A stretch of 56,930 nucleotides of DNA from Actinomycetes bacterium (GTDB taxonomy: Bacteria; Actinomycetota; Coriobacteriia; Coriobacteriales; Eggerthellaceae): positions 1 to 56,930 of the forward strand of contig JAEWQO010000039.1 in assembly GCA_023460315.1 (NCBI GenBank), in the 5' to 3' direction. This document shows positions 32,751-42,095 of the stretch, in pieces (position 1 is the first letter of the stretch; every line of letters starts with the position of its first letter). The position numbers and the translations under genes were made by a program. Under the pieces are notes generated by a model. It saw only the letters and a program-made list of their open reading frames with translations, did no database searches and was not told where the DNA came from.

Positions 32751-33635
32751 CTACCAGGACAGGAGCTCAAAACCATCCTCGGTCACCACAAGCTGATTTT
32801 CCCATTGGGCCGTGTCGCTGCCATCGGCCGTGCGCACGGTCCAACCGTTGGGGTCGCTCATGTCGATGTCCTGCCCTCCGGCGTTGACCATCGGCTCGAC
32901 GGTGAACACCAGACCAGGCACCAGTACCATGCCCGTTCCCGGTTCTGACACATGGCTCACAAAGGGATCCTCATGGAATTCGAGCCCTATGCCATGGCCG
33001 CCGAATTCGCGAACCACACGATATCCGCATGCCCGCGCAGAAGCGTTCACGGCTGCACCCACGTCGCCGAGACGACCCCAAGGAGTCACGGCAGCGATGC
33101 CGGCCTGCATGGCCTTTCGCGTCTCCTCCACCAGACGCCGACGATCCTCCGACACCTCTCCGATGCAAAACATACGCGAGGAATCAGAATAGTAGCCATC
33201 CAAGATGGTGGAACAGTCCACATTCACGATGTCTCCCTCGTGCAGGATGTCGTCCTCAGAGGGTATGCCATGGCAGACCACCTCGTTGATCGATGTGCAC
33301 ACGCTTTTTGGATAGCCTTCATAGTTCAAATCGGCGGGAACTCCTCCCCGCTCGACGGTATAATCGTGCACCCATTGGTCAATCTGCCGGGTGGTGATGC
33401 CCGCCTGTATGTGCTCGGCAACGTAGTCGAGCACGCCAATGTTGATGGCCGCGCTTCTCTTGATGCCCTCTATGTCCTCCGCCGTCTTGATCAGGGCACG
33501 GGGAGGAACTTCCAACCCCTGATCGTACAGGCTCTGCAGCCGCTCATCGAAGGCCAAATGGCACTTCTTGTATTTCTTTCCGCTGCCGCACCAACAGGGA
33601 TCGTTGCGGCCAGGCTGTCCTTCGCCATCATACAT
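32751..33635 (-). CDS. map: Type I methionine aminopeptidase with N-terminal SEC-C motif
   Basis: Removes initiator methionine from new proteins. The 294 residues include an N-terminal zinc motif CWCGSGKKYKKCH (14-26), the SEC-C motif also found at the SecA C-terminus, which may help ribosome or SecB-like contacts. The catalytic domain carries the metal ligands in NVDCSTILDGYYSD, GHGIGLEFHE and FTVEPM, and ends with ENQLVVTEDG. The ATG at 33635 is preferred over the one 6 bp upstream because AAAGGA is then 7 nt away. It is encoded alone downstream of pheT on the same strand. Confidence 0.95.
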   Translation of the reverse strand: MYDGEGQPGRNDPCWCGSGKKYKKCHLAFDERLQSLYDQGLEVPPRALIKTAEDIEGIKRSAAINIGVLDYVAEHIQAGITTRQIDQWVHDYTVERGGVPADLNYEGYPKSVCTSINEVVCHGIPSEDDILHEGDIVNVDCSTILDGYYSDSSRMFCIGEVSEDRRRLVEETRKAMQAGIAAVTPWGRLGDVGAAVNASARACGYRVVREFGGHGIGLEFHEDPFVSHVSEPGTGMVLVPGLVFTVEPMVNAGGQDIDMSDPNGWTVRTADGSDTAQWENQLVVTEDGFELLSW

Positions 33636-33836
33636 ATGCATGTCCTTTCGCTCACAGCCCATTGTACCGCTGCCGACGAAGACAAGACGCCCAAACCTGC
33701 AAGCAGGGCATTGGGACAGTCCTTTCCACGCTGGAGCAGGGTCAAAGATACCCGACGCGCCACGCGAAGCCACAATTCCTTCCCCGCCCAGCACAAAAGG
33801 AGCCACCGGACGGGGTTCCGGGTTGATCAGCGTCTT

Positions 33837-36332
33837 CTAGCCACGCACCTCAGCGCCGGTCGCACCGCACACCTTCTTCACCAGACGCTCATGGGCCTTG
33901 TCAACCTCTTCGCTTGTGAGCGTTCGATCGGCGGCACGGTACGTGAGGGCATAGGCCATCGACTTCTTTCCCGCCCCAACACGCCCCGCATCGCGATAGA
34001 CATCAAACAGCCGCTCATCCTCAAGCAGTTTTCCACCCGCCGAGCCCATGGCCTGAACAAGACGCTCGTGCGTCACGTCCTCGTCCACGACGAACGCCAC
34101 GTCGATCGACACCGCCGGGAACGAGGGAATTTCTGCGCTGTCGCGCGCCGGGCGGCTGGCCTTTATCAGCGCGTCTACCGAAAGCTCGAAGGCGACGACA
34201 GGCGCAGCGGCGTCATAGGCATCCACCGCAAGGGGATGGAGTTCGCCGACCCAGCCAAGCGAGGCCCCGCCGGCAAGGATCTCGGCCGCGCGACCTGGTT
34301 GAAGGTGAGGAGCCTCGTCGGCGCCAAGCGCCTTGAAGCGTACCTTCGCGATGGCGAGTTCATGCGTCAGGCTTTCGACGGCGCCCTTGCCGTCGAAAAA
34401 GTCAAACGCGGAAGGAGCGACATTCCATCCCAGATCCCCCATGGCACCGCTCATGACGCCGGCGAGCATCTTTTTCTCCCGAGGCTGCTTGCTTCCGTCG
34501 CGAGCGCAGAACACCACGCCGACTTCATAGAGCTGCACGTTCCTCACGCCATGGCTCTGATTGTAGGCGACCGACCGCAAGAGCCCGGGAACGATGCTTT
34601 GGCGCATGATGGACTGGTCTGCATTCATCGGGTTGATCAGTTCGACGGCCTCTCCCAGCCCTTCCTCGGACATGCGCAAGCGCCCAAGGTCACCTGGCTC
34701 GGCAAACGAATAGGTCATGGTCTCGTTAAGGCCGCCCGCGCGCAGGGAGAGATGCAGCTTGGAAAGCAAATGCTCCTCTTCTGAGCGCATCCCCACGCGG
34801 CCACGACCGGCCGGCAACGTGGCGGGAATGCGATCCATGCCCCACAGGCGCAGCACTTCTTCGTAAAGGTCGATCTCACGCTCGAGGTCGGGACGAAACG
34901 TGGGAGCAATGACGGAGAGCACGTCGGGCGTGCTGGAGTCAGAGACGTCGCAACCCAGGCGTGAGAGAATGTCAACGATGTCGTCCCGGGGAATGTCGGC
35001 CCCCATCATGCCCAGAAAGCGGGGGATGCGGAAGGCCAGGTTCAGGGGTTCCGATTTGGCCAACCACTCATCGACGATAGCCGTTTCGCCGAGCGAGGAG
35101 GGGCTCACGGAGCCACCGGCCACCTCCACGATGAGGGCAGCCGCAGCAGCCGAACGCTCAACGATTCCATGGTCGTCGACGCCACGCTCGTAGCGCATCG
35201 AACTTTCGCTGATAAGGCCTAGGTTGCGGCTGGTTCGGCTCGTGCGTCCCGGCTCAAAGGTTGCCGCTTCCAACACGATGTTCACCGTGTCAGCAGTCAC
35301 CTCGGTGTCAATTCCTCCCATGACGCCCGCGATGGCCACGGCCCCTCGCTCGGGCGTGGCAATGACCGTCATGTCGGAAGTGAGCACGCGATCCTCGCCA
35401 TCGAGCGTGGTCAGAGCCTCGCCTTCTTCGGCAGCGCGGACGAGCAGGTGCGCATGGCCCGAAGCATCGGCAAGCTTGTCGAGATCAAAAGCATGAAGCG
35501 GTTGCCCAAACAGGAATAGGATGTAGTTTGTCACATCCACGATGTTGTTGACGGAACGCTGTCCGATGGCGGCAAGCTGCTCGACCATCCAGTCAGGGCT
35601 CGGCCCCACCTGCACGCCGCGGATGACGCGCGCCGTGTAGCGTGGGCAGCGCGTCGCATCCTCAATGGAAACCTCGACCGTCTCGTTGACGGATGCTGCA
35701 CGTTCGGCGGGTTCAAGCTTGGCAGCCATGTCCTCAAGCGGGTTCCGGCACTCGGTGCGGTACATGGCACCCAGCTCGCGCGCCATGCCCACAACGGAAA
35801 GGCAGTCGGGACGGTTCGGGGTGATTTCCAGGTCGAGTATCGTGTCGGACATTCCAGCATAGTCGGCGAACGGCATGCCCACAGGAGCATCCTCCGGCAA
35901 GATCATAATGCCTTCGTGGTCAGCCCCCAAGCCCAGCTCCCTCGCAGAACAATTCATGCCACGGCTCACGACGCCACGCAGCTTGGACTTCTTGATCTTG
36001 ACATCCCCCGGCAACACAGCGCCCACCAAAGCGGTGACGATGTGGTCGCCTTCATTGAAATTCTGAGCGCCACAGACAATCTGCAACGGCTCGGGACGGC
36101 CCTCTGCGTCGGTGTTCTGCCCGCCGACATCCACGGTGGTCACCCACATATGGTCGGAGTCGGGATGCTTCTCCTTGGCGAGAACGAGCCCTGTCACCAC
36201 CTGATCAAAGGCGGAACCCGTCTTCTCGACGCCCTCGACGCCCGTACCGGTGAGGTCGAGTCGATCGCACAGCGCCTTCACGTCAGACGGCACGTCAACA
36301 TACTCAGACAGCCATTTGAGAGATACCTTCAT
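33837..36332 (-). CDS. pheT: Phenylalanyl-tRNA synthetase beta subunit
   Basis: The 831-residue large subunit of the (alpha-beta)2 PheRS. It has the N-terminal EMAP-type tRNA-binding region (about 40-150, PDSDHMWVTTVDVGG ... NFNEGDHIVTAL), the B3/B4 editing region, the B5 domain (RNLGLISESSMRYERGVD onward), the catalytic-like core and the C-terminal anticodon-binding FDX-ACB domain (FPAVSIDVAFVVDEDV). Length is normal. It starts 36 bp after pheS and shares its T-box-controlled transcript. Confidence 0.96.
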   Translation of the reverse strand: MKVSLKWLSEYVDVPSDVKALCDRLDLTGTGVEGVEKTGSAFDQVVTGLVLAKEKHPDSDHMWVTTVDVGGQNTDAEGRPEPLQIVCGAQNFNEGDHIVTALVGAVLPGDVKIKKSKLRGVVSRGMNCSARELGLGADHEGIMILPEDAPVGMPFADYAGMSDTILDLEITPNRPDCLSVVGMARELGAMYRTECRNPLEDMAAKLEPAERAASVNETVEVSIEDATRCPRYTARVIRGVQVGPSPDWMVEQLAAIGQRSVNNIVDVTNYILFLFGQPLHAFDLDKLADASGHAHLLVRAAEEGEALTTLDGEDRVLTSDMTVIATPERGAVAIAGVMGGIDTEVTADTVNIVLEAATFEPGRTSRTSRNLGLISESSMRYERGVDDHGIVERSAAAAALIVEVAGGSVSPSSLGETAIVDEWLAKSEPLNLAFRIPRFLGMMGADIPRDDIVDILSRLGCDVSDSSTPDVLSVIAPTFRPDLEREIDLYEEVLRLWGMDRIPATLPAGRGRVGMRSEEEHLLSKLHLSLRAGGLNETMTYSFAEPGDLGRLRMSEEGLGEAVELINPMNADQSIMRQSIVPGLLRSVAYNQSHGVRNVQLYEVGVVFCARDGSKQPREKKMLAGVMSGAMGDLGWNVAPSAFDFFDGKGAVESLTHELAIAKVRFKALGADEAPHLQPGRAAEILAGGASLGWVGELHPLAVDAYDAAAPVVAFELSVDALIKASRPARDSAEIPSFPAVSIDVAFVVDEDVTHERLVQAMGSAGGKLLEDERLFDVYRDAGRVGAGKKSMAYALTYRAADRTLTSEEVDKAHERLVKKVCGATGAEVRG

Positions 36333-36367
36333 GTTAATCTTCCTCTTTCCTGAAATCCGCGGTCCGT

Positions 36368-37429
36368 CTAAAACTGCCGCAGAAACCGCATGTCACCCTC
36401 CAGAAGCATGCGGAGGTCGGGGACGTTGTACTTAAGGCAGGCAATGCGCTCGACGCCCATGCCAAAGGCAAAGCCTGAGTACACCTCAGAATCGATGCCG
36501 GTGTGTCCGAACACATTCGGGTCCACCATGCCGCATCCAAGGATTTCCAGCCAGCCGGTTCCCTTGCAGAAGCGGCAGCCCTCCCCATGGCATATGCCAC
36601 AGCTCACATCGACTTCGGCCGATGGCTCGGTGAAGGGGAAGTAGTGTGCACGGAATCGCGTCTTGCGATCTTCCCCAAACATCTGTCGACAGAAGAAGTC
36701 GAGCGTGCCCTTCAGGTCACCGAACGTGATGCCCTTGTCGACAACCAGTCCTTCAACCTGCGTGAATTGGGGGAGATGGCTCGGGTCCGCCACATCCCGT
36801 CGATACACTTTCCCAGGCGCGATGATATAGATGGGAGGATCTTGCTGCTCCATGACGTGCACCTGGACGCCGGAAGTCTGCGTGCGCAGCAACACCTCCG
36901 ATTCTCCCCGCACATGAGCGACGTCGCCTGAGCGATCCCTCACATAGAACGTGTCTGCCAAACCGCGCGACGGATGGTCGGCGGGAGCATTCAGCGCTTC
37001 GAAATTGTAATAGTCGGTCTCAACCTCCGGCCCCTGCGCCACCGTATACCCGATGCCGAGGAATATCTCGGCGATCTCATCGGTTATGCGGCTAATGAGA
37101 TGGCGTGTTCCCAGTTGCTGAGCGCGACCAGGAAGCGTCACGTCCACCGCGCTCGCATCCATCTTCGCCGTCAACTCGGCTGCAGCCAACTCTGATTTTC
37201 GCGCGGCAAGCGCTTCTTCGATGGACGAGCGCACCTCGTTCAGCGTCTTGCCCAGTGCAGCGCGTTCCTCTTTGGGAACCTGGCCCATCGAGCGCAAATA
37301 CCCCGTCAGAGTACCCGATTTCCCAAGCACCGACACGCGAACCTGCTCGAGCGCAGCGGTCTCGTCCGCACGCTCGATGGCGGCAAGCGTGCCAGCCTCG
37401 AGCGCCCTGAGATCGTCCATCGTCGCCAT
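36368..37429 (-). CDS. pheS: Phenylalanyl-tRNA synthetase alpha subunit
   Basis: The 353-residue catalytic subunit. It has the N-terminal coiled coil, class II motif 2 region (FRAHYFPFTEPSAEVDVSC) and the C-terminal motif 3 (GFAFGMGVERIACLKYNV). A Cys-rich insertion CGICHGEGCRFC lies just after motif 2. The ATG at 37429 is chosen over a TTG 9 bp upstream; AAGG lies 9 nt away. Expression is controlled by the T-box leader directly upstream. Confidence 0.96.
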   Translation of the reverse strand: MATMDDLRALEAGTLAAIERADETAALEQVRVSVLGKSGTLTGYLRSMGQVPKEERAALGKTLNEVRSSIEEALAARKSELAAAELTAKMDASAVDVTLPGRAQQLGTRHLISRITDEIAEIFLGIGYTVAQGPEVETDYYNFEALNAPADHPSRGLADTFYVRDRSGDVAHVRGESEVLLRTQTSGVQVHVMEQQDPPIYIIAPGKVYRRDVADPSHLPQFTQVEGLVVDKGITFGDLKGTLDFFCRQMFGEDRKTRFRAHYFPFTEPSAEVDVSCGICHGEGCRFCKGTGWLEILGCGMVDPNVFGHTGIDSEVYSGFAFGMGVERIACLKYNVPDLRMLLEGDMRFLRQF

Positions 37430-37472
37430 ATGCCTCAACCTTCCATCCGCCAGCCCCGTCGGGACCCTTTAC

Positions 37473-37806
37473 AAAAAAAGCCTTCTCCGCCCTTGCATCC
37501 AAGGACGAGAGAAGGCTCTCGCGGTACCACCTCGGTTGACGGATCGCACTCACGCCAATGCCGACGACGCGTTCGGCGCCTTCGGATGACATGACGGTTG
37601 AACCGCCCGCTCGTTTCGCCCTGTGACGGGAGCTCCCGGCAAAGCCTACTGCACGTCCGCGCTTTCACGCCCCGCCTTCAACCCTGCTGCTCGGAAGGGA
37701 ATCGCCGCGCACTCTCCCGGATTCTTCCAGCCAAGGAACCCGTCTCTGCCGAAGAGGCCTGCACGACGCTGTCTTCATCAACGCATTTGCCTTATTCAAT
37801 ATTGTA
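37473..37806 (-). promoter_or_regulatory. T-box riboswitch leader of pheST
   Basis: On the minus strand, a -10 TACAAT (37806-37801) is followed by a leader beginning with TTGATGAAGAC, a Stem I region with CAGAGA and GGCTGG, and the T-box sequence AGGTGGTACCGCG (37532-37520). The terminator has stem arms AGCCTTCTC/GAGAAGGCT (37517-37509, 37487-37479) followed by seven T. The likely specifier is TTC (37701-37699, Phe), followed by six bases and GAG. Uncharged tRNA-Phe should favour the antiterminator and increase pheST transcription. The T-box core and terminator are certain; the exact specifier alignment is by pattern. Confidence 0.93.
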
Positions 37807-37954
37807 CGAACGAAGTATAGCGCAGGAAACCTCACCCGAGGCAAACCGACAACTTTTCCGCACGCCGCAGGCCAATCACCACGATATGCGGCAAAGCCGA
37901 ACGAGGAGGAATATCCCTTCCTCCCTGCCTGCCTCTCGCACCCTGCAGTCTGCC

Positions 37955-38085
37955 GCGAAGCCGAGAAATGGCAAGGCAAGTCGCGCCAACGACTGCAAGA
38001 ATTATCGATACACAGGTGAATCCCCAGTTCAATGGATGGGATGGTTTTCTTACTCGTGACACAGGCTGCCATTTCTCGGCTTCGC
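37955..38085. repeat. 131-bp element with perfect 19-bp inverted repeats
   Basis: Bases 37955-37973 are the exact reverse complement of 38067-38085 (19 of 19), flanking 93 bp of non-coding sequence. The inner segment contains a promoter-like TTGAAC, 16 bp, TATCGA on the minus strand. It sits in the 450-bp gap between the pheST leader and the stop of the secreted protein at 38257; I see no gene in that gap. It may be a mobile palindromic repeat, an invertible segment, or a long-range hairpin. Confidence 0.75.
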
Positions 38086-38256
38086 AGCATGTCGTCTCGG
38101 CGTTCGGGCCGGACCCTTCAACCCTCACGGCAGGTCACTCGCAGTCATGAGCATGCGATCGCACCCTCATGGAACACCACACTCGTCCGCCTTGGGCGAC
38201 AGGAGAGGAACCCGAACTCAGAGTTTCAGGCTTTGGCCCGCAGGACAGGCCCAAAC

Positions 38257-39435
38257 TCAAAGGAAACGGTAGTTCACCGTTCGCAGGCCCCAGTCGAGGC
38301 AGGAGGAAAAGCCGAAGGCCTTCCACACGCCGGGCTGCAAGTCGAGCGATCGGCTGCCGCCTCCCATGCCACCACAGTCATTGACCGTCGCAAACACGGT
38401 CATGCCGCCATAGGATATCTCAACCGTGCGCCCGTAATACTGCCAATAGTTCGGCCACGCCATAGGCACGGCGACCCCCATGGAGTTGTCGTCGCACAGG
38501 GCACCCGTGGCCGTCGTTCCAGGATTGGGGGTGCCGGGATCGGTCGAGCCGCCGTAAGCCGAGGCCACGCCGGTTGACCAGCCTGTCTCGCTTCCGCCAG
38601 AGCCCCCTCCCGTGTCGGGCACCGTCGGTTGGGGATTGGGGGCAACCGGTGTGTTTTCCGGCACGACGTCGCTCCGGTCCACCGTGTTTGCGTCTTCGAC
38701 CACCACCGGTTCGCCGACGTCGCCTTGAGCCGCCATTTCCTCGGCCTTCCGCTGCAGCTCAGCCAAGCGCGTGGCCTGATCGTCCTGGGCGTTCTGCAGT
38801 TTCGACGACGCGCCGGAAACGATTTGCGAGGCCTCCTCCTTCTTCTTTTCGAGCTCGGAGAGCTTCTTGCCCTGCTCGTCCCTTTGGAAATTCAGGCTGT
38901 CCACAAGTTCGTTGAAGTGAGCGATGCGCTCTTTCTGCGCGGCGACCTCGTCGCTGCGATACTGCATGATGGTCTGGAGATACGCCACGTTGCGCACGAG
39001 TTCGTCAAAGTCGTTCGACTCGAGCAACAGCGTGAGAAGCGACGAAGCAGAACCGCTTCGATATTCATAGGCAGCCGCCTTGCCGAGCGCTTGGCGTCCC
39101 TCGATCATTGCCTGCTGCGATTCCATGGCCTGCGCCGCAGTTTCATCGATCTGCTGTTGCAAGGCATCTATCTGCTGAGACAGTCCATCGTATTCCGCAG
39201 CGAGGGAGGCCATGCTCGATTCTGCAACGTCAAGCGTGGACTGGGCTTCGTCGACCGTCTTCTGGGCATCCTCAGCCTCGTCGGCAAAAGCGCTGTCAAC
39301 TCGGATCGGAGCAATGCTCCCGCCAAAGCCAAAAGGCAGCGAAAGCGCAGAGACGAGGACCGCGACCATCGCCGTGCGGGCGATCCATCCGCAACGGCTG
39401 AGCGTCTCGCTCGGGTGTTGGCTGGTTTTCTGCAT
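38257..39435 (-). CDS. Secreted coiled-coil protein with C-terminal double-psi beta-barrel domain
   Basis: The 392-residue protein has a long signal peptide (to about Ala51, SAFA/DE). A coiled-coil region follows (about 55-250, heptads of Ala/Leu/Glu/Gln) resembling the N-terminal part of PcsB/CwlO/RipA-type wall hydrolase proteins. After a Pro/Gly/Thr linker comes a DPBB/RlpA-like domain (TATGALCDDNSMG ... VFATVNDCGG ... SLDLQPGVWKAFG). It likely acts in the wall, either cleaving or binding peptidoglycan. The characteristic aspartate (here in VNDCGG) is present. The ATG at 39435 has no clear Shine-Dalgarno, so the start could differ. Confidence 0.82.
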   Translation of the reverse strand: MQKTSQHPSETLSRCGWIARTAMVAVLVSALSLPFGFGGSIAPIRVDSAFADEAEDAQKTVDEAQSTLDVAESSMASLAAEYDGLSQQIDALQQQIDETAAQAMESQQAMIEGRQALGKAAAYEYRSGSASSLLTLLLESNDFDELVRNVAYLQTIMQYRSDEVAAQKERIAHFNELVDSLNFQRDEQGKKLSELEKKKEEASQIVSGASSKLQNAQDDQATRLAELQRKAEEMAAQGDVGEPVVVEDANTVDRSDVVPENTPVAPNPQPTVPDTGGGSGGSETGWSTGVASAYGGSTDPGTPNPGTTATGALCDDNSMGVAVPMAWPNYWQYYGRTVEISYGGMTVFATVNDCGGMGGGSRSLDLQPGVWKAFGFSSCLDWGLRTVNYRFL

Positions 39436-39509
39436 GCGCCCATGGTAGAGAACTGCAAGGCCTCGTGGCGAAACGACCGCGGAATCTCCACGGCCGCTAC
39501 CGATCGGCT

Positions 39510-40346
39510 TCACTTGTCCCATGCAGCTCGCAGGCAAGCGATCTCGTCGGCATAGCCCGACAGATGGTCATGGGGAGTTTCGAGGTAGAAGGGAAGATGA
39601 CGCAGGCGGGGATGGTTCGTCACGGCCGACAAGGCCGCAAAACCGATCTCGCCCTCACCTATGCGCGCATGGCGATCCTTGTGGGAGCCGCGCGCGTTCA
39701 GGCTGTCGTTCAGGTGGATGGCCCGCAAGCGGTCAAGGCCAATGACACGGTCAAACTCTGCGACCACGCCGTCGAGGTCTCCTGCGATATCATACCCCGC
39801 ATCCCACACGTGGCAGGTGTCGAGGCACACCCCCACCTGGCCGTCCAGCTCAACCGCCTCAATAATGGCAGCGATCTCCTCAAACGCCCCACCGACCTCC
39901 GACCCCTTGCCGGACATCGTTTCCAGCAGCAGCATGGTCGTCTGGGAAGGGGCCAGCACCTCGTTGAGCGCGTCAACGATTCTCCCAATCCCAACCTCGA
40001 CGCCCTGTCCCACGTGGCTGCCCGGGTGCATGTTATACATCTGATGAGGAGTTTCCTCCATGCGGGCGAGATCCTCCCCAAGCACCATGAGCGCGAAGTC
40101 GCGCGTTTGCTGTTTGTCGGATGCGGGGTTGAGCGTGTAGGGAGCATGTGCGAGTATCGTGCCTATGCCGTGAGCCTCAGCATAGGCACGATACGCAGCA
40201 ACGTCCTTGGGATCAATCGCCTTGGCCTTTCCTCCACGTGGGTTGCGTGTGAAGAACTGAAACGTGTTCGCGTCGATGGACACCGCGGACTCGGCCATCC
40301 TGAGATATCCCTTGGCGCTCGACAGGTGACAGCCAATGGTGAGCAT
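39510..40346 (-). CDS. nfo: Endonuclease IV (AP endonuclease)
   Basis: Cleaves DNA 5' of abasic sites. The 278-residue TIM barrel of the Nfo family contains the zinc ligands in HPGSHVGQGVE, LLLETMSGKGSEVG, VCLDTCHVWDAGYDI and LNDSLNARGSHKDRH. Length is typical. The ATG at 40346 has AAGGA 7 nt upstream, giving MLTIGCHLSSAKGY. It lies between the secreted protein gene and the ECF operon, on the same strand. Confidence 0.96.
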   Translation of the reverse strand: MLTIGCHLSSAKGYLRMAESAVSIDANTFQFFTRNPRGGKAKAIDPKDVAAYRAYAEAHGIGTILAHAPYTLNPASDKQQTRDFALMVLGEDLARMEETPHQMYNMHPGSHVGQGVEVGIGRIVDALNEVLAPSQTTMLLLETMSGKGSEVGGAFEEIAAIIEAVELDGQVGVCLDTCHVWDAGYDIAGDLDGVVAEFDRVIGLDRLRAIHLNDSLNARGSHKDRHARIGEGEIGFAALSAVTNHPRLRHLPFYLETPHDHLSGYADEIACLRAAWDK

Positions 40347-40417
40347 GGAGGCATCCTTTCCAATCGCACAATGTGTGCGACACATGGTACCAGATGACGA
40401 AAGCTCACCTCATTTCG

Positions 40418-41164
40418 CTACAGCAGCACTCCGATCACGATCAGGAGGACAGCCAGAAGGGCAACGCCCGCGTCGGCGGCATGAAACGGGTAGTCCCGCA
40501 CGCCCGACGTCCGGTCCCGCAAATAAAAACCGCGGACCTCGGCAGACATGGCGGCTTGTTCGGTCCGACCGACCGACGTGATGAGCAGAGGCGCACACAG
40601 GGGCAGCATGAGGCGCAGTTTGCGCAACGGGTTCCTCGTGTCGAACTCTATGCCGCGTGCCGTCTGTGCTTCCATGATGGCACCCATCTCGTCGGAGAAC
40701 ACCGGAATGAACCGGAGCGCCGTGGTCAAGGCAAACGCATATTTGTATGGCAGTCGAGCGCGCTTCACCAGTGCGCCGGCCAGATCGTTCATCTGCGTGA
40801 GTGCCAGCATGAGCGCAAGAGGCATGGTAGCGACCATCAGGCGCAACGCCACCAGGCCGCCAGTGCGCAGGCCCTCGTCGGTGACGAACAGGAACACGGG
40901 GGTCCCTGAACGGATGAACAAGACCTGCAGCACGAACAGGAACGAGCAGATGCCCACCAGCCCCATCAACAGCTTGAGCGTCTTCTGGCGAATGCCTCCC
41001 AACAGCCCGATGCCCACATCGATCACAAGCAGCGCCACAAGGAACCCGAAGTTGTCAGACAGAAACGCCGAAACGCAGATGCCGAGGGAAAGGACTATCT
41101 TCACGAGTGGGTTCAAACGGTGGATGACCGTGCGGCCCGCGGAATAATCAAGCAATCCAGCCAT
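40418..41164 (-). CDS. ECF transporter T component (EcfT)
   Basis: The 248-residue membrane protein has about five hydrophobic segments and the cytoplasmic coupling motifs ARG (TARGIEF) and a variant VRG (AEVRGFY). These contact the two ATPases. It opens with the family-typical HRLNPLVKIVLSLG. It starts 1 bp after the upstream ATPase stop, so it is translationally coupled. It is the last gene of the four-gene operon downstream of the Trp T-box. Confidence 0.93.
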   Translation of the reverse strand: MAGLLDYSAGRTVIHRLNPLVKIVLSLGICVSAFLSDNFGFLVALLVIDVGIGLLGGIRQKTLKLLMGLVGICSFLFVLQVLFIRSGTPVFLFVTDEGLRTGGLVALRLMVATMPLALMLALTQMNDLAGALVKRARLPYKYAFALTTALRFIPVFSDEMGAIMEAQTARGIEFDTRNPLRKLRLMLPLCAPLLITSVGRTEQAAMSAEVRGFYLRDRTSGVRDYPFHAADAGVALLAVLLIVIGVLL

Positions 41165-41165
41165 G

Positions 41166-42095
41166 TCAAGACACCCTTCTCGCACGGAAACCAGCCGCTC
41201 CAAGCACCTGGACCATCTCGTAAGGAGTCGCCACATGAGCGAACGCCCGCCCGTTCTGCGGCTCACCCGCCAGCCTTGAGGAAAGTTCTATGATCTGAGG
41301 AGGGACCAGACTTGCCGCCGTCATGGCCTCCTCGTTGCGAAACACGGTCTCGGGAGCGCCATCCGCGACAATGCGACCGTTCGCCAAAGCTGTGAGGCGG
41401 TGGGCAAAATCAAAGGCGACTTCCATGTCATGTGTGATCATGATGACAGTCGTACCCGTCTCGTTAAGCCGCTTCACCCGTCCCATGACGTCCATGCACT
41501 CCCGATAATCGAGCCCACACGTCGGCTCGTCCAGGATGAGCACGTCTGGCTCGCCAGCGATGACCGAGGCAAGGGCGAGCATCTGGCGCTCTCCCCGCGA
41601 GAGCAAATAGGGCGCCTCCTGCCCATCGAATCCGAACTCGTCGACCATGGCGTTTGCACGACGGTTGGCCTCGTCATCGCCAACGCCTTTCACGCGCAGG
41701 CCAAACGCGACCTCCTCGAGCACGGTCTCCTGACATATCTGCCGATCGGGATTCTGAAACAGCATACCCACCCGGCTGGCAAGCTCGCTTGTCCTCAGCG
41801 CCGTCGTCGGCACCCCATCGACCAGCACGGTACCCTCCGTCGGCTTGAGCAACCCATTGAGCAGCTTGGACAGGGTCGTCTTGCCGGCACCGTTGTTGCC
41901 GACGATGGCGACGAACTCGCCCGCACGAACCGTGATCGACACGTCGCTCACGGCAACTCCTTCAGACCCTTGCGCATAGTCATAGCTCACCCCACGGCAT
42001 TCGAGAACCGCAGGCGATGGGGCCGAAAGGCTTGCCGCTTCCTGCGTCGCGTCCTCCGCAAGAGCTTTTCTGTTCCTCTTCAAACCGAATCTCAT
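41166..42095 (-). CDS. ECF transporter ATPase (EcfA, second copy)
   Basis: The 309-residue ABC ATPase has Walker A GNNGAGKTT, a Q-loop, signature LSRGERQ and Walker B VLILDEPTCGLD. An extra N-terminal segment of about 30 residues (Ala/Ser-rich) and a C-terminal extension resembling EcfA regulatory tails are present. The ATG at 42095 overlaps the stop of the other ATPase (ATGA). It likely forms a heterodimer with it, powering the tryptophan-type S component. Confidence 0.93.
   Translation of the reverse strand: MRFGLKRNRKALAEDATQEAASLSAPSPAVLECRGVSYDYAQGSEGVAVSDVSITVRAGEFVAIVGNNGAGKTTLSKLLNGLLKPTEGTVLVDGVPTTALRTSELASRVGMLFQNPDRQICQETVLEEVAFGLRVKGVGDDEANRRANAMVDEFGFDGQEAPYLLSRGERQMLALASVIAGEPDVLILDEPTCGLDYRECMDVMGRVKRLNETGTTVIMITHDMEVAFDFAHRLTALANGRIVADGAPETVFRNEEAMTAASLVPPQIIELSSRLAGEPQNGRAFAHVATPYEMVQVLGAAGFRARRVS

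Noticed and set aside
32952..34784. A 610-codon plus-strand ORF across map and pheT
   Set aside because: It crosses a gene boundary of the opposite strand and its composition is that of a codon-position shadow.
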